64,000 bases of DNA from Pseudonocardia parietis (GTDB taxonomy: Bacteria; Actinomycetota; Actinomycetes; Mycobacteriales; Pseudonocardiaceae), in NCBI RefSeq assembly GCF_017876315.1, contig NZ_JAGINU010000004.1, positions 248,001 to 312,000 on the forward strand. The letters are read 5' to 3'. The notes beneath the pieces were generated by a model. That model saw only the letters and a program-made list of their open reading frames with translations, was not told the origin of the DNA and did not search any database. A program made the translations under genes and the position numbers. Position 1 is the first letter of the stretch. Every line of letters begins with the position of its first letter. Positions 16,658 to 26,229 of this stretch are shown piece after piece.

Positions 16658-17166
16658 CAGGCGAACTCGCCCAGACCACCGTCGACGTTCATGCTGCCCT
16701 CGGCCGTGGTGTCCCCAGCGCTGCCCGACACCGACATATCGGACTCGGAGACCGAGCCGTTGCTCTGCATCTCGCTGCCGGCGAGGTCGCGCACCAGCGA
16801 CTCGCCGTTGATCGGGGCGTCGTGGAGGGAGGGCAACTGGTCCGCCGACGGGGCCTGGTCCAGCGCGGGCAACTGCCCCATCGTGGGGGAAACACCCAGC
16901 GACGGCGCGTCGCCCAGCGACGGCGCGTCGCCCAGGGAGGGGACGTCCTCCAGCGAGGGGGCCGTGCTCACGGCGGGCCCGTCGTACTCCTGGGTCATCG
17001 CGGCGCCCGGGGTCATCTCCTCGGCCGGGCCGGTTTCGGCCGCGGCCAGGCCCGCCCCGCCACCCATCACAGCGCCCACGCCGGTCGCGAGCAGCAGGCC
17101 ACGCCCGGCCCACACCCGGACCACGCCGCTACCGGCTGCCTTGTGTGCAACTTCGTGTCGACCCAT
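16657..17166 (-). CDS. secreted low-complexity repeat protein coupled to the protease
   Basis: The 169-residue product has a signal peptide (GRGLLLATGVGAVMGGGAGL, then AAAE) and a mature part rich in Ser, Ala, Pro, Asp and Gly. PSLGDAPSLGDAPSLG repeats in the middle, and the end is SSG-like (SVSESDMSVSGSAGDTTAEG). There is no catalytic motif. It could be a cell-wall or matrix protein, a substrate, or an inhibitor of the protease with which it shares a TGATG junction. The start has AAGGGA about 10 bases upstream, a long but usable spacing. Confidence 0.6.
   Translation of the reverse strand: MGRHEVAHKAAGSGVVRVWAGRGLLLATGVGAVMGGGAGLAAAETGPAEEMTPGAAMTQEYDGPAVSTAPSLEDVPSLGDAPSLGDAPSLGVSPTMGQLPALDQAPSADQLPSLHDAPINGESLVRDLAGSEMQSNGSVSESDMSVSGSAGDTTAEGSMNVDGGLGEFA
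16895..16930 (-). repeat. two tandem 18-bp repeats inside the secreted protein gene
   Basis: CCCAGCGACGGCGCGTCG occurs twice in direct succession (16895-16912 and 16913-16930), encoding the SLGDAP units. Perfect identity at DNA level suggests recent slippage duplication, so copy number may vary between strains. Confidence 0.7.
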
Positions 17167-17379
17167 GTCAGGCCAATCCCTTCGACGAGTGAAAACCATC
17201 CATTCAGGCCAACGTCGAGCACGCGATGAAGTTACTCGTCACTGGCGAGATCTTCTGGAGCGCCCGACCGAGTGAATAGCCTGATGTTGGCTCACTGGCT
17301 GCGATCGGGTGTCGACGTCAGTTCTGAGGACGCCACGGTCCGTGGCCGACCAGGTGGGCGGGGTGGAGCTACGCGATCC

Positions 17380-17660
17380 GGTTGTGCTGCTCCCGAACCT
17401 GGCTGATGTTGTGGGTGGGGTGGTCAATCCGCGCAGTGTCGCGGGGTCCGACACGGCCCGGCCGTGGTGCTGACCCCCGCGGTGTGTGCTGTTGCGGCGG
17501 GGCCGGATCGTTCGTCGCGGTCGCCGAGTGGGTTGCGTACCTGCCGTTCGATGTGGCCGCCGTATTGGGTGGCTCATCTGTGCCGGTCGGAGTCGACGAT
17601 CCGCCGGATCCTGGGTCAGGTCGACGCCGACCGGTTCGACGCTGTGATCGGCGGGTCGTG
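17380..17660 (+). pseudogene. ISAs1-type transposase fragment
   Basis: Pieces in three frames follow ISAs1/H-repeat transposases: LPNLADVVGGVVNPRSVAG, VLTPAVCAVAAG, GSFVAVAEWVAYLPFDVAAV and ESTIRRILGQVDADRFDAVI. Frameshifts separate them and the DDE core is missing. It lies upstream of the DinB-type gene and may mark an old insertion point. Confidence 0.55.
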
Positions 17661-17840
17661 CAGCGCCTGTGTGGCCAGGGCTCGGTGCGCGCCTCGGGGA
17701 CGGAGGAATGGTGCGCGCGCTTCCACCTCCGCGGCCGCCGCCATCCGCAACTGCCCACACGCTGGCCGTGCCGGCCGATGAGTTCGCCGAGTCCGATCGG
17801 TCAGATCGTTGTTACCGCCTCGACCGCCGGAGGAATGCTC

Positions 17841-18473
17841 GTGAACGACGTCTGGAAGATGGTCCACGAAGAGCGCGCCGTGCTCGCTGATGACATGCGG
17901 GAGGTCGCGGACGAACTGTGGGACACGCCTTCCCTCTGTCCGGGGTGGACCGTTCACGATGTGGTGGCTCACCTCGTTGAGAGCGCCCGCACCAGTCGGA
18001 CCAGGTTCGCCGTCAAGATGCTCCGAGCACGCATGGACTTCGATCGTCAGAACGCAGCGGGCATCGCCCGTGAGCGTGGTTCGACTCCTGCTGAGACGCT
18101 GACGCGGCTCGTGGCCTGCATACCGCTGACAGCCACTCCACCGGCTCCTTTGGACACGAGATTGGTCGAGATGGTCGTACACGGCGAGGACATCCGTCGT
18201 CCGTTGCGGATCAGCCGCACGTACCCGCACGAGGCCGTGAGGAGGGCCCTGAGGCTTCAGGCCCGCACCTCGACGTCGTTCGGAGGGGCTCGGCAATCGA
18301 TCGCCGGCGTCCGTCTGTCGGCGACCGATGCCGACCTCTCGATCGGCGACGGCCCGGAGGTCGTCGGTACAGCTCTCTCGCTGCTCCTCGCGATTTCCGG
18401 CAGGCCCGTCGAGCCCGGCGAACTCGACGGTCCAGGCGTCGCCGAGCTGGTGCAGGCCTGCGGGGCGGCTTGA
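17841..18473 (+). CDS. maleylpyruvate isomerase/DinB-like family protein
   Basis: This 210-residue protein belongs to the mycothiol-dependent maleylpyruvate isomerase family common in actinobacteria. The N-terminal bundle has the family hallmark LCPGWTVHDVVAHLVES, with the metal-ligand histidine in DVVAHL, and a second histidine in EMVVHGEDIRRPL. The C-terminal part (VRLSATDADLSIGDGPEVVG) is the usual SCP2-like extension. GTG 17841 is chosen because CCGGAGGA lies 6-7 bases before it. The substrate is unknown, and many members are not isomerases but other mycothiol-S-transferases. Confidence 0.75.
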   Translation: MNDVWKMVHEERAVLADDMREVADELWDTPSLCPGWTVHDVVAHLVESARTSRTRFAVKMLRARMDFDRQNAAGIARERGSTPAETLTRLVACIPLTATPPAPLDTRLVEMVVHGEDIRRPLRISRTYPHEAVRRALRLQARTSTSFGGARQSIAGVRLSATDADLSIGDGPEVVGTALSLLLAISGRPVEPGELDGPGVAELVQACGAA

Positions 18474-18672
18474 CCTTCGGCGGACCCCGTCGACAACGTC
18501 TGTCGTACTGGCCCGCCACATGTCCTGGTTGTTCGTAGACGTGCCCGAAGCGCCGATCCCGCTCCCCGTCGGGTCGATCTGCGCCACGGCCGTTCGACGC
18601 CGACTTGGCTCGATGGACACGGCGAGCCGTGGGTGGCCGGGGACCTGAGCACACCGGGCGGACGGAGGCGCG

Positions 18673-19216
18673 ATGATTGACAGGCAAGTAGCCGGGATCG
18701 GGGCTGACGCCGACCGGCACAGGCCCTTGCTGGTGCTGGTCGAGTCCCAGCGCCGCCACCGGCTCCCTGCCGATCGGATCGCCGAGCCCGACGCGTTCGA
18801 ACTCACCGTGGCCACGCAGCATGTGTCCCGGCCCCGCCCGGGCACCCACCAACTGATCCTTGCGGTGTTGGCCAGCAACTACCGGCGACTGGCTCGCGTG
18901 GCCATCACCGCGCTGCAGCAGCACACCTTCCTCGCCGAACTCGTCCTCGACAATCAGGGGCGGATCTCGGCCCGCCCGAGCGACGCGGTGGCCTCGCGCT
19001 GCTCGCCGACGCCCCGATCGAGCCCACGAGACGGTCCTCGACGTCGCCGCGACCGAATACGGCATGACGATCACCTTCACCCGGCCCGACGACGCGGTCT
19101 CCGCCGCGGCGGCGGTGGAGCCGACTGCGCTCGAGCCCGATACCCACGCTCGGATCCAGGAGTTCCGTGATTTCCTCGATGCCGTCGAACCCGACGACTT
19201 CGACCCCGGCCGATAG
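18673..19216 (+). pseudogene. bifunctional nuclease (DUF151) with two frameshifts
   Basis: The first part reads PLLVLVESQRRHRLP and ARVAITALQQHTFLAELVLD then ISARPSDAVA, the core of bifunctional nuclease/DUF151 proteins. One base appears lost near 18993, giving LALLADAPIE in the next frame, and another near 19023, giving HETVLDVAATEYGMTITF to the end. If both bases were restored, a normal protein of about 181 residues would result. It may therefore be a recent pseudogene or a base-calling artefact. GGAGG precedes the ATG by four bases. Confidence 0.6.
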
Positions 19217-19373
19217 GCGCGCGCCGCCGGGACGGCCGCGCTCGGAAGTCGTATGCCCCCCGGGGGGAGGGGTTGTCTCGGAGGTCGCCCACCGCGGGGC
19301 CAGCAGGTCCCGAATCGGTCGGGGCGTCGTCTCTACCTGCGGCAGTGCCGCCGAGACCGGCCTACGGTGGAGT

Positions 19374-19544
19374 ATGGGCAGCGACTCCCACGGTGACGCG
19401 GCGGTGGCGCTAGTGCGGGTGCGGTTCACCGGCGGCTCGCTGGCCGGTGCTGTGCTCGAACTGCCGGTCGCGCTGGCCGCTCCGCACCCCGGCCAGCTGC
19501 TGCTCACCGCCAGCGGTGGGGTCTATGACGGCCACCGCAACTAG
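19374..19544 (+). CDS. possible small leaderless protein, unknown
   Basis: The 56-residue frame reads GDAAVALVRVRFTGGSLAGA and LELPVALAAPHPGQLLLTAS. TACGGT (19362-19367) ends 6 bases before the ATG, fitting a leaderless promoter. No domain is recognised. Acceptance rests on the promoter spacing and a plausible beta-rich pattern. Confidence 0.35.
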   Translation: MGSDSHGDAAVALVRVRFTGGSLAGAVLELPVALAAPHPGQLLLTASGGVYDGHRN

Positions 19545-19782
19545 CGCCGCGCCTCTCACGCCCGGGTCCTGCGCGCGCCGTACTAGACCCGCGACATCCG
19601 CGCCATCGACCCGCGACCCGACATCGGGTAGCACCCGCATCTCCATTGATGGAGCGGCCTGACTGAGTGCTGAGGAGTCGACCTACGTCGTCCAGCGAAC
19701 GCTGCGGGAGGTCATCACGGGATTCGTGACGTGGGCGCCGAGCCACAGTTGATCTCGGCGGGGCCGCTGAGGCGAAGTGCGG

Positions 19783-20193
19783 TCAGAGCTGGTCGGAGTC
19801 CTGGTCCTGGCTGCTCGGATCTCGGCGGCGGGCAGCGACGGCCTGCAGGGCTTCGTCGAGGATGATGTCGAGGTCGGCGTCGCTGCGCCGCTCGTGCAGG
19901 TACTCCAGCGGGGTGCGGTAGACCGGCGGTGGCGACGCGACAGGCGGGTCGTCGGGCTCCGAGCCCGCGGGACGGCCGCAGTAACAGTCCCAGGTGGGCG
20001 GTACCGGCGCGTCCACGGCAAACGTCACCTGGCAGGAGTGGCCGGCGTCGCACCCGTACTCCACTACCTGGCGCGGTGCCGGCGCGATATCGCTGTGCTG
20101 CGTGTCGGGCTCGCCGAACCGTGCTGGGCTGGACCCGCCCACCCGCACTCCCCCGATCGCGTCGCTGGCGAGTCTGGGGTGACGGTCTCTCAT
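19783..20193 (-). CDS. rbpA: RbpA-like RNA polymerase-binding protein
   Basis: RbpA binds the principal sigma factor and RNA polymerase and stabilises the open complex in actinobacteria. The 136-residue protein has the family order: a core with APRQVVEYGCDAGHSCQVTF and PPTWDCYCGRPAG (zinc-type cysteines), a linker rich in Pro, and the sigma-interaction helices PLEYLHERRSDADLDIILDE. It is longer at the N-terminus than standard RbpA and diverges in the linker, so it is probably a paralogue of the housekeeping copy. TACCCT lies 8 bases before the ATG and no Shine-Dalgarno is seen. The symbol is by resemblance. Confidence 0.72.
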   Translation of the reverse strand: MRDRHPRLASDAIGGVRVGGSSPARFGEPDTQHSDIAPAPRQVVEYGCDAGHSCQVTFAVDAPVPPTWDCYCGRPAGSEPDDPPVASPPPVYRTPLEYLHERRSDADLDIILDEALQAVAARRRDPSSQDQDSDQL

Positions 20194-20598
20194 ACGCGGC
20201 GAGGGTACGCCCGAACCCGTGGGCTTTGTACCCCGTTCGACCAGCGCGGGCGGGCCTGCGCGGATCCATACCGCGTGGTCAGAGCCTCGGGGGTCAGAGC
20301 TCGGGGGCCGGGGTGGAGCGGTGTCGGTCGGTCTGCTCCGTGTGCTTAGCCTGTCCACTCAGGTGCTTGTGCGCTCGCGCAGTCGCCGTTGACAGCCGGG
20401 ACCTGCGCGGGGCTCCGGCTCCGGGCTGGCCGAGTTCGTGCAACGCTGGCCCTGTCAGCGTCTGCTGTACGGCGGGCGCCCGTTGACGCGCCGGTGGGCG
20501 CGTCGAGGCGGCCCCGCCCGGTAGCCACGGGTCCGCCACGGCGGCCACCGCAGCGTGGCCGGGCGGGGCCCGAGCCAGACCCGGAAGGGAGTGCCCGA
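20194..20598. other. no gene recognised; IclR gene upstream region
   Basis: About 400 bases between divergently arranged rbpA-like and iclR-like genes. It should carry both promoters. Apart from TACCCT for the rbpA-like gene (complement near 20202-20207) no defined operator was recognised. Confidence 0.4.
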
Positions 20599-21351
20599 GT
20601 GTCCGGGGTGCAGTCGGTAGACCGCGCGATCACCGTCTTGGAGCTGATCGCTGAACACGGCGAGGCCGGGATCGGCGAGCTGGCCACGGCGTTAGGGGTG
20701 CACAACTCGACCGCGTTGCGGCTGCTCGGTGTGCTGGCCGAGCACGGGCTGGTCGAGCAGGTCGGCGGCCGCGGCGTCTACCGGGCGGGGTTCGCGCTGA
20801 TCCCGTTGGCCGGCCGGGTCGCCGAGCGGCTCGAGGTCACCACCCACGCCCACCCGGTCTGTGAGGAACTGGCTGCCCGGCTCGGTGAGACGGTCACCAT
20901 CGCGATCCCGGATCGCGGCTACGCGGTCAACGTCGACCAGGCCCGCGGCCCGTCGATGGTCACCGCCCACAACTGGCTGGGCCGGCTCACCCCGCTGCAC
21001 AACACCTCCACCGGCAAGGTGCTGCTGGCCTCGGCAGTGGCCGCCGACCCGGACTCGCTGGCCACCGCGCTGGCGCCCGGCACCCGCCTGTCCCGCCCGG
21101 CCCTGCGCACGCTGGCCGCTGAGCTGGCCCATGTCCAGGCCAACGGCTACGCCTGGGCGTTGGAGGAGTACGAGCCCGGGCTGCACGCGGTCGCCGTCCC
21201 GATCCGCGACCCCGACGGCGTAGTGATCGCGGCCCTGTCGGTGTCCGGGCCGTCCTACCGGCTCCCCCCGCAGCGCATCGCCGAGATCACCTCTGACGTC
21301 ATCGCGGCCGCCCGGGAGATCAGCCATCGGATCGACCTGCACCGGCCGTGA
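20599..21351 (+). CDS. IclR-family transcriptional regulator
   Basis: The 250-residue protein has an N-terminal winged helix (SVDRAITVLELIAEHGEAGI, ELATALGVHNSTALRLLGVL) and a C-terminal IclR effector domain (GETVTIAIPDRGYAVNVDQA, NTSTGKVLLAS, YAWALEEYEPGLHAVAVPIR). It probably controls a catabolic operon in response to a small aromatic or organic acid, but no such operon is adjacent. GTG 20599 is selected because GGAAGGGAG lies 7 bases upstream. The next 1.4 kb contains only debris, so its target is likely elsewhere or lost. Confidence 0.88.
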   Translation: MSGVQSVDRAITVLELIAEHGEAGIGELATALGVHNSTALRLLGVLAEHGLVEQVGGRGVYRAGFALIPLAGRVAERLEVTTHAHPVCEELAARLGETVTIAIPDRGYAVNVDQARGPSMVTAHNWLGRLTPLHNTSTGKVLLASAVAADPDSLATALAPGTRLSRPALRTLAAELAHVQANGYAWALEEYEPGLHAVAVPIRDPDGVVIAALSVSGPSYRLPPQRIAEITSDVIAAAREISHRIDLHRP

Positions 21352-22134
21352 GACCCGGCGACGGCGGGGCGCCGCAGCCCGCGGCTCCTCACTGGAACCG
21401 AGCCCGTACCGGCACGGGGGTAGTCCTCGGGCGCCGTACTCGGCACGCTGGGAGCAGCCATCGGATCCTGGCGGGCGCCGACGCGCCGGTCACCACCGTC
21501 CACGCCCGCAATCTGAACACGGGCGACACGGGTGGCTGTGCCGCTGTGCTCCGGAGGCGACCCGACCACGACAGTTCCGCGCATGACGTGGCGGTCCGGT
21601 CCGGCGCTGGGTTCAACCGAACCGGACCTCAGCCAGTGCGTCGTTCCCGGGGATGACCCGCCGACTGAGCGCGGTGCTGGAGCGCCGCCAGCAGCCCGGC
21701 GCCCCGAGGGCCGCGTCGCGCGCGGCCGCAGCGCTGAGCCCGACCAACGCCGGCACGTCCACCCCTCCAACGCCGAGGATCGCTCATGGCGCGCCTCCCT
21801 CCCGGGCGACGTCGCTGCCCACGACCGGCCGCGCAGCCGGCCCCGCAAGTGCCAGGAGCACACCCGGCGGCGCGTGGACGACTCGACCCGCGCTGGGGGC
21901 TGACGGCGAAAGGCATGTCAGCCCCGCGGCGGACCACGACGCATCCAGCCAGCGTCGGCGGGTTCCCGGTCGCCCGACACACCGGGGCCGGCCCGGCTGG
22001 CGGGACCCCGGCCGGGGTGATTGCATGTGCGGTGTTCGCTCCCCGGCGACAACGGGTGCCCGACCCGGTATCGGGTCCCGGGGCGTGCGCGGGCCGCACC
22101 ACCTGGACCAGCTCGTCGAAATGGTCGGCAGAGG
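21352..22134. other. no gene recognised
   Basis: About 780 bases lacking a convincing frame on either strand. It ends at the strong hairpin at 22135. Confidence 0.45.
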
Positions 22135-22164
22135 GCGGGGAGCCGTCCCGAGACGGCTCCCCGC
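22135..22164. terminator. 13-bp perfect stem, tetraloop CCGA
   Basis: GCGGGGAGCCGTC (22135-22147) pairs perfectly with GACGGCTCCCCGC (22152-22164). There is no T-tract on either side. It lies downstream of the minus-strand anti-sigma-type pseudogene and probably served as its terminator. Confidence 0.6.
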
Positions 22165-22210
22165 CGCGCGGCCAACCGTCCGCTCCCCAGCGACGGCGGC
22201 AGTACATCCA

Positions 22211-22787
22211 CTATGCCACCGATCCGACCCGGACCACCCAGGTCGAAATCGACCTGAGACGTGCCACGGTCCCCGCGCCGGCGGGCCCCACGAGCCTGAC
22301 CGATGCGTGCATCGCAGATCCGAGGCGCGGCTCATCGTCTCTGTGGGCGGGATGTTTCGTCGGCGTCACGCGTGGCCCGGTCGAGTCGTCGCGTCGACTG
22401 CCGGTCTCACCGATTACTTCGGTACCGCTCTGACCGTGGGTGATGCGGACCTGCTGCATGAGCTCGCGCATCAACTTGAGCCCGCGGCCACAATGGCCGG
22501 GATTGACCGGGGGCTCGCGCCAGCGATCGTGGTCGCGCACCCGGATCTGCGGCTGCTGCTGGTCCGACCCGGGGGCTGTTCGACGTCGGCGGTGAGGTCC
22601 ACGACCTGGTCGACGGCGCCGAGCTGGTCGCGCCCGTCCCCGGAGTGCTCCACCGCATTGGTGACCGCCTCGTTGACTGCCAGCGCTAGGTCGTCGTGGT
22701 GGTCGTGGGGCCAGTGAGCAGCCCCAGCCACTCGCGGAGATGGGTGCGTTCCCTCAGCATCGACTCCAGTGCGGCCGGCATCGACAT
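22211..22787 (-). pseudogene. decayed RsbW-like ATP-binding (anti-sigma) protein
   Basis: Reading leftward: MSMPAALESMLRERTHLREW then LGLLTGP. In a shifted frame comes HDDLALAVNEAVTNAVEHSG (N box of a GHKL ATPase). In another frame comes VRDHDRWREPPVNPGHCGRG then LKLMRELMQQVRITHGQSGT (G boxes). The order matches stand-alone HATPase_c anti-sigma or SpoIIAB/RsbW proteins. Two frameshifts, near 22700 and 22550, separate the pieces. No sigma or anti-anti-sigma partner is adjacent. Confidence 0.6.
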
Positions 22788-23062
22788 CGCACACGTCGTG
22801 TGGTTGTGGTGCATCAACACAGTCCCGCCCGACGCCCGCCCCGTTACCTTCTTGATCAAGCCCGGTGAGGGCTTGCAGGCCACCGGCCACGGCATGACTT
22901 GTTGCCCCTGTCGTTGATGATCTGGGGGGTGTTGTCACCGTGGTCGGAGGGCGCCAACGACCGCTGATAGAGACCTGACCCGCTTGCGTGGTCTGCTCGT
23001 AACGTGGCTGCCGGCGCGGGTGCTCGAGGTCGGCCTGCCACGACGACGAGGGGAGCCGACGG

Positions 23063-24298
23063 GTGTCCGAACCCGGCGAGATCCAGGCGGTCCCGTTCGC
23101 AGTGTTCTGCGGGCTGGATGTGGGCAAGTCCGAACACCACGCCTGCGCGCTCAACGCCGCGGGCGAACGGGTGCACGACAAGGCGCTGCCCAACGACGAG
23201 ACCGCGCTGCGCACCGTGCTCACCGCCCTGGCCGAGCACGGCCGGGTGCTGGTGGTGGTCGATCAGCCGGCCTCGATCGGCGCGCTGGCCGTCGCGGTCG
23301 CCCGCAGCATGGGCATCGACGTGGCCTACCTGCCCGGGCTGGCGATGCGCCGCATCGCCGACCTGCACCCCGGACAAGGCAAGACCGACGCCCGCGACGC
23401 CCACGTCATCGCCGAGGCCGCACGCAGCATGCCGCACACGCTGCGCCGGGTCGGCACCGACGACGAAACCCTCGCCGAGCTGTCCGTGCTGGCCGGCTAC
23501 GACGACGACCTCGCCGGACAATCCACGAGGCTGACCAACCGGCTCCGCGACGCGCTTCTGCACGTCCACCCCGCCCTGGAACGCCTGCTCGGGCCCCGTC
23601 TGGACCGCGGCGGGATCCAGGACCTGCTCGCGGCCGCACCCACCCCGGCCGCGTTGCGCGAGCTCGGCGCCGAAGGCATCGCCGCGCTCATGCGACCGCG
23701 CTCGCCGCGCCTGGCCCGCACCCTGCCCGCCAAGATCCTGGACGCCCTCGACGCCCAGACCCTCGTCGTCGCGGGCACGGCCGCGTTCGCCCGCGTCATC
23801 AGCGGGGTCGCCGCGCAGCTGCGTGACGTGCACACCGAACGAGGCGACCTGGCCGCCGAGCTCGAGGCCCGCCTGGAGGCCCACCCTCTTGGATCGGTCC
23901 TGACCTCGATGCCCGGACTCGGGGTCAGGACCGCCATCAAGATCCTCACCATCGTCGGCGACGGATCCGCGTTCCCCACCGCCGGGCACCTGGCCGCCTA
24001 CGCCGGACTCGCCCCCGTCACCCGCCGATCCGGCACGTCGATCAAGGGCGAGACCCGCTCCCAGCGCGGGAACCACGCGCTGAAGTCCGCGTTGTTCCTG
24101 TCAGCGTTCGCCAGCCTCGCCGACCCCGTCAGCCGCGCCTACTACGACCGCAAACGAGCCCAGGGCAAACGACACAACGCCGCCCTGATCTGCCTGGCCC
24201 GCCGCCGCACCGACGTCCTGTTCGCGATGCTCCGCGACCGCACGCCCTACGCCCCACCGACGGTCACCGAGCCCGATCCGGCGCTCGCCGCGGCTTGA
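23063..24298 (+). CDS. IS110-family transposase
   Basis: The 411-residue protein has the IS110 layout. An N-terminal DEDD domain has FCGLDVGKSEHHACAL (first Asp), LVVVDQPASIG and KTDARDAHVIAEAAR. A C-terminal transposase_20 domain has LTSMPGLGVRTAIKIL and LAAYAGLAPVTRRSG. A serine typical of the family lies in the latter part. The GTG start follows GGGGAGCCGACGG. GGGGGGTGT near 22924 and ACACCCCCC near 24312 are inverted and may lie close to the ends, but IS110 elements lack true terminal repeats, so limits are not called. A diverged fragment of the same family sits at 43500-43783. Confidence 0.9.
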   Translation: MSEPGEIQAVPFAVFCGLDVGKSEHHACALNAAGERVHDKALPNDETALRTVLTALAEHGRVLVVVDQPASIGALAVAVARSMGIDVAYLPGLAMRRIADLHPGQGKTDARDAHVIAEAARSMPHTLRRVGTDDETLAELSVLAGYDDDLAGQSTRLTNRLRDALLHVHPALERLLGPRLDRGGIQDLLAAAPTPAALRELGAEGIAALMRPRSPRLARTLPAKILDALDAQTLVVAGTAAFARVISGVAAQLRDVHTERGDLAAELEARLEAHPLGSVLTSMPGLGVRTAIKILTIVGDGSAFPTAGHLAAYAGLAPVTRRSGTSIKGETRSQRGNHALKSALFLSAFASLADPVSRAYYDRKRAQGKRHNAALICLARRRTDVLFAMLRDRTPYAPPTVTEPDPALAAA

Positions 24299-24548
24299 CA
24301 AACACATAGAGACACCCCCCGGCGCCACCATGCGGGGCGCGGCCGTGACGAAACCTGAAGTCCGTCGTAGGGCTAGGACTACCTCGAACGGTTCTCCGGA
24401 TATACCTCGATGCCGCCGGGCGCCGCCGCCCGGCCGGCGCGCCATCAGTGCAGCTCCCGAGACCAACCGATTGCCGGGTCCGCGTCCGGCACACGGGCGA
24501 GGGAGCCGAAGATGCGGTAGCGGCGTACTGGCCCTAGCGTCGCGCGCC

Positions 24549-25692
24549 GTGACCGACTCGGCCCGCGCCATTGTCCTCGGCTTGATCGCCGACCCTGGCC
24601 TGCCCACCGAGCTGGCCCAGCGGCTCATGCGCGAGCTGCCGTCCGAGCTGGGGTGCCACGGCGAGGGGCGCTGGGAGGTGCGGATCTGTGAGGAGCCGAT
24701 CGCGTTGGATCAGCAGGGCGCGTTGCCGATGCTTGCGATCGGCCGCGGCGCCTGCCAACAGGCGAGCACCGACGCGGTGGTGCTGATTACCGATCTGCCT
24801 CGGCGGGCCGGCGTCGTCCCGGTCGTCGCCGACGCCGGGACCGCCGATCGGGTGGGTCTGGTCTCGATTCCGGCTCTGGGCGCGCTGGATCAGTACCGGC
24901 GCTGCCGGGACACGATCGTCCAGCTGGTCACCCGGCACCTGTATCCCGCCGAGGACCGCGCCTCGGTCGTCGAGCAAGCACCGGTCGGGAGCGCGGGGCT
25001 CGCTCACCCGGATCGACCCCGACCAGCACACACACGAGCGCGACCAGGAGTCCGGGAGCGCCGGCGTCGAGCCCGAGGTTGATGTCCGGCTCGCGGTGGC
25101 CGGGATGCGTGGGCGGCTGCGGCTGTTGGGCGGGATGGTGCGGGCCAACCGGCCGTGGCGGCTGGTGCCCAGCCTGGCGCCCGCGCTCGCCGCCGCCGGC
25201 GCTGGTGCCGCGTTCGGCATCTTCTACTCCAACATCTGGCAGCTCGCGACGGCGCTGGGCACCGGCAGGCAGGTGACGGTCATGCTGCTCGCCCTGGTCG
25301 CCATGACCGCCTGGCTGATCGGAAACAACGGGCTGTGGGAGTCGAGCCGCCACCGCTCACTGCGCGAGGAGATGGTGCTGTCGAACCTGTCGACCGTGCT
25401 CACCGTCGCCTGCGGCGTGCTGATCATGTTCATACTGCTGCTCCTGTTCACCCTGCTCGCCGCAGCCCTGGTGATCCCACCCCACTATCTCGGCTCCACG
25501 CTGATGCAGCCGCCCGGGATCGGCGACTACGTCATGATCGCCTGGCTGTCGACCTCGATGGGCACCGTCGCTGGCGCACTCGGCTCCGGATTCGCCGACG
25601 AGAGCGCCGTCCGCCAGGCCGCCTACAGCCGCCGTGAACAGGAACGCCGCGCCCGCCTCGACCAACAGGACGAACCCGACGACACCGCCTAG
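24549..25692 (+). pseudogene. membrane protein gene split by a frameshift
   Basis: The first frame (GTG 24549 to 25082) encodes a soluble domain ending around PRRAGVVPVVADAGTADRVG and RDTIVQLVTRHLYPAE. The second frame, open from about 24960 to 25692, encodes DVRLAVAGMRGRLRLLGGMV then four hydrophobic segments (LVPSLAPALAAAGAGAAFGI, VTVMLLALVAMTAWLI, VACGVLIMFILLLLFTLLAA, IAWLSTSMGTVAGALGS). I recognise the combination as a single actinobacterial membrane protein of unknown function, about 380 residues. A single indel near 24960 explains the split. Two separate genes remain possible. Confidence 0.5.
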
Positions 25693-26214
25693 AAGCACAG
25701 CGGGCCGCGCCTACGCGCTCACTCGTCGTCCCCGGCGTCCGGGGCGACGGGCCCGGCCAGGGCCCGCCGCCGACCGGCCGGGGCGTGAAGTCGGCGCGGG
25801 CCGCGTGGGTATCGCCATTGCTCATGTCGGCGGTGGATCCTTCCAGGACGGCCCGGCCGATGATCCCCCGTTCCCGGACTATGCGGGTCGCGGTGCGGCG
25901 GGTCTTGGGGGTCTGGGCTCGGTCGTGACCGCGCGGTGCGGTGGGTGTCGTCCATCGACGTGCCGGGCCGTCGCCGCGACGCTGGCGCGATCCGTCATCG
26001 GCTCGGTCCGTCGCCACCCCGCTCCGACTACGCAAATCTGCAGACGTGTGAGAGTTCCCTGAGAGGCACAGCTCACGCAACGGGGGTTGCTATAACTTCG
26101 AAGGGCCTCTGACCTGCTGTGTTGCTCTGCGGTTACGCCGTTTGGCCGGTCGCGAACTCTGCTATGACGTAACGGTAGTGTTCGTCGTGTCGCGGAGTTC
26201 TGCACGGTCCGCGT
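25693..26214. other. no gene recognised; acyltransferase upstream region
   Basis: About 520 bases with no convincing gene. The last 180 bases are less GC-rich than the surroundings (for example TTGCTATAACTTCGAAGG near 26088-26105) and probably contain the acyltransferase promoter. Confidence 0.4.
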
Positions 26215-26229
26215 TCAGAGGGGATGTTC

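Noticed and set aside
16895..16930. tandem repeats considered as a CRISPR-like array
   Set aside because: Units are 18 bp, directly adjacent without spacers and in frame inside a coding gene. No cas gene is present anywhere in the window.
22856..24076. 406-residue minus-strand frame opposite the IS110 transposase
   Set aside because: Gly- and Arg-rich antisense shadow of a clear transposase gene.
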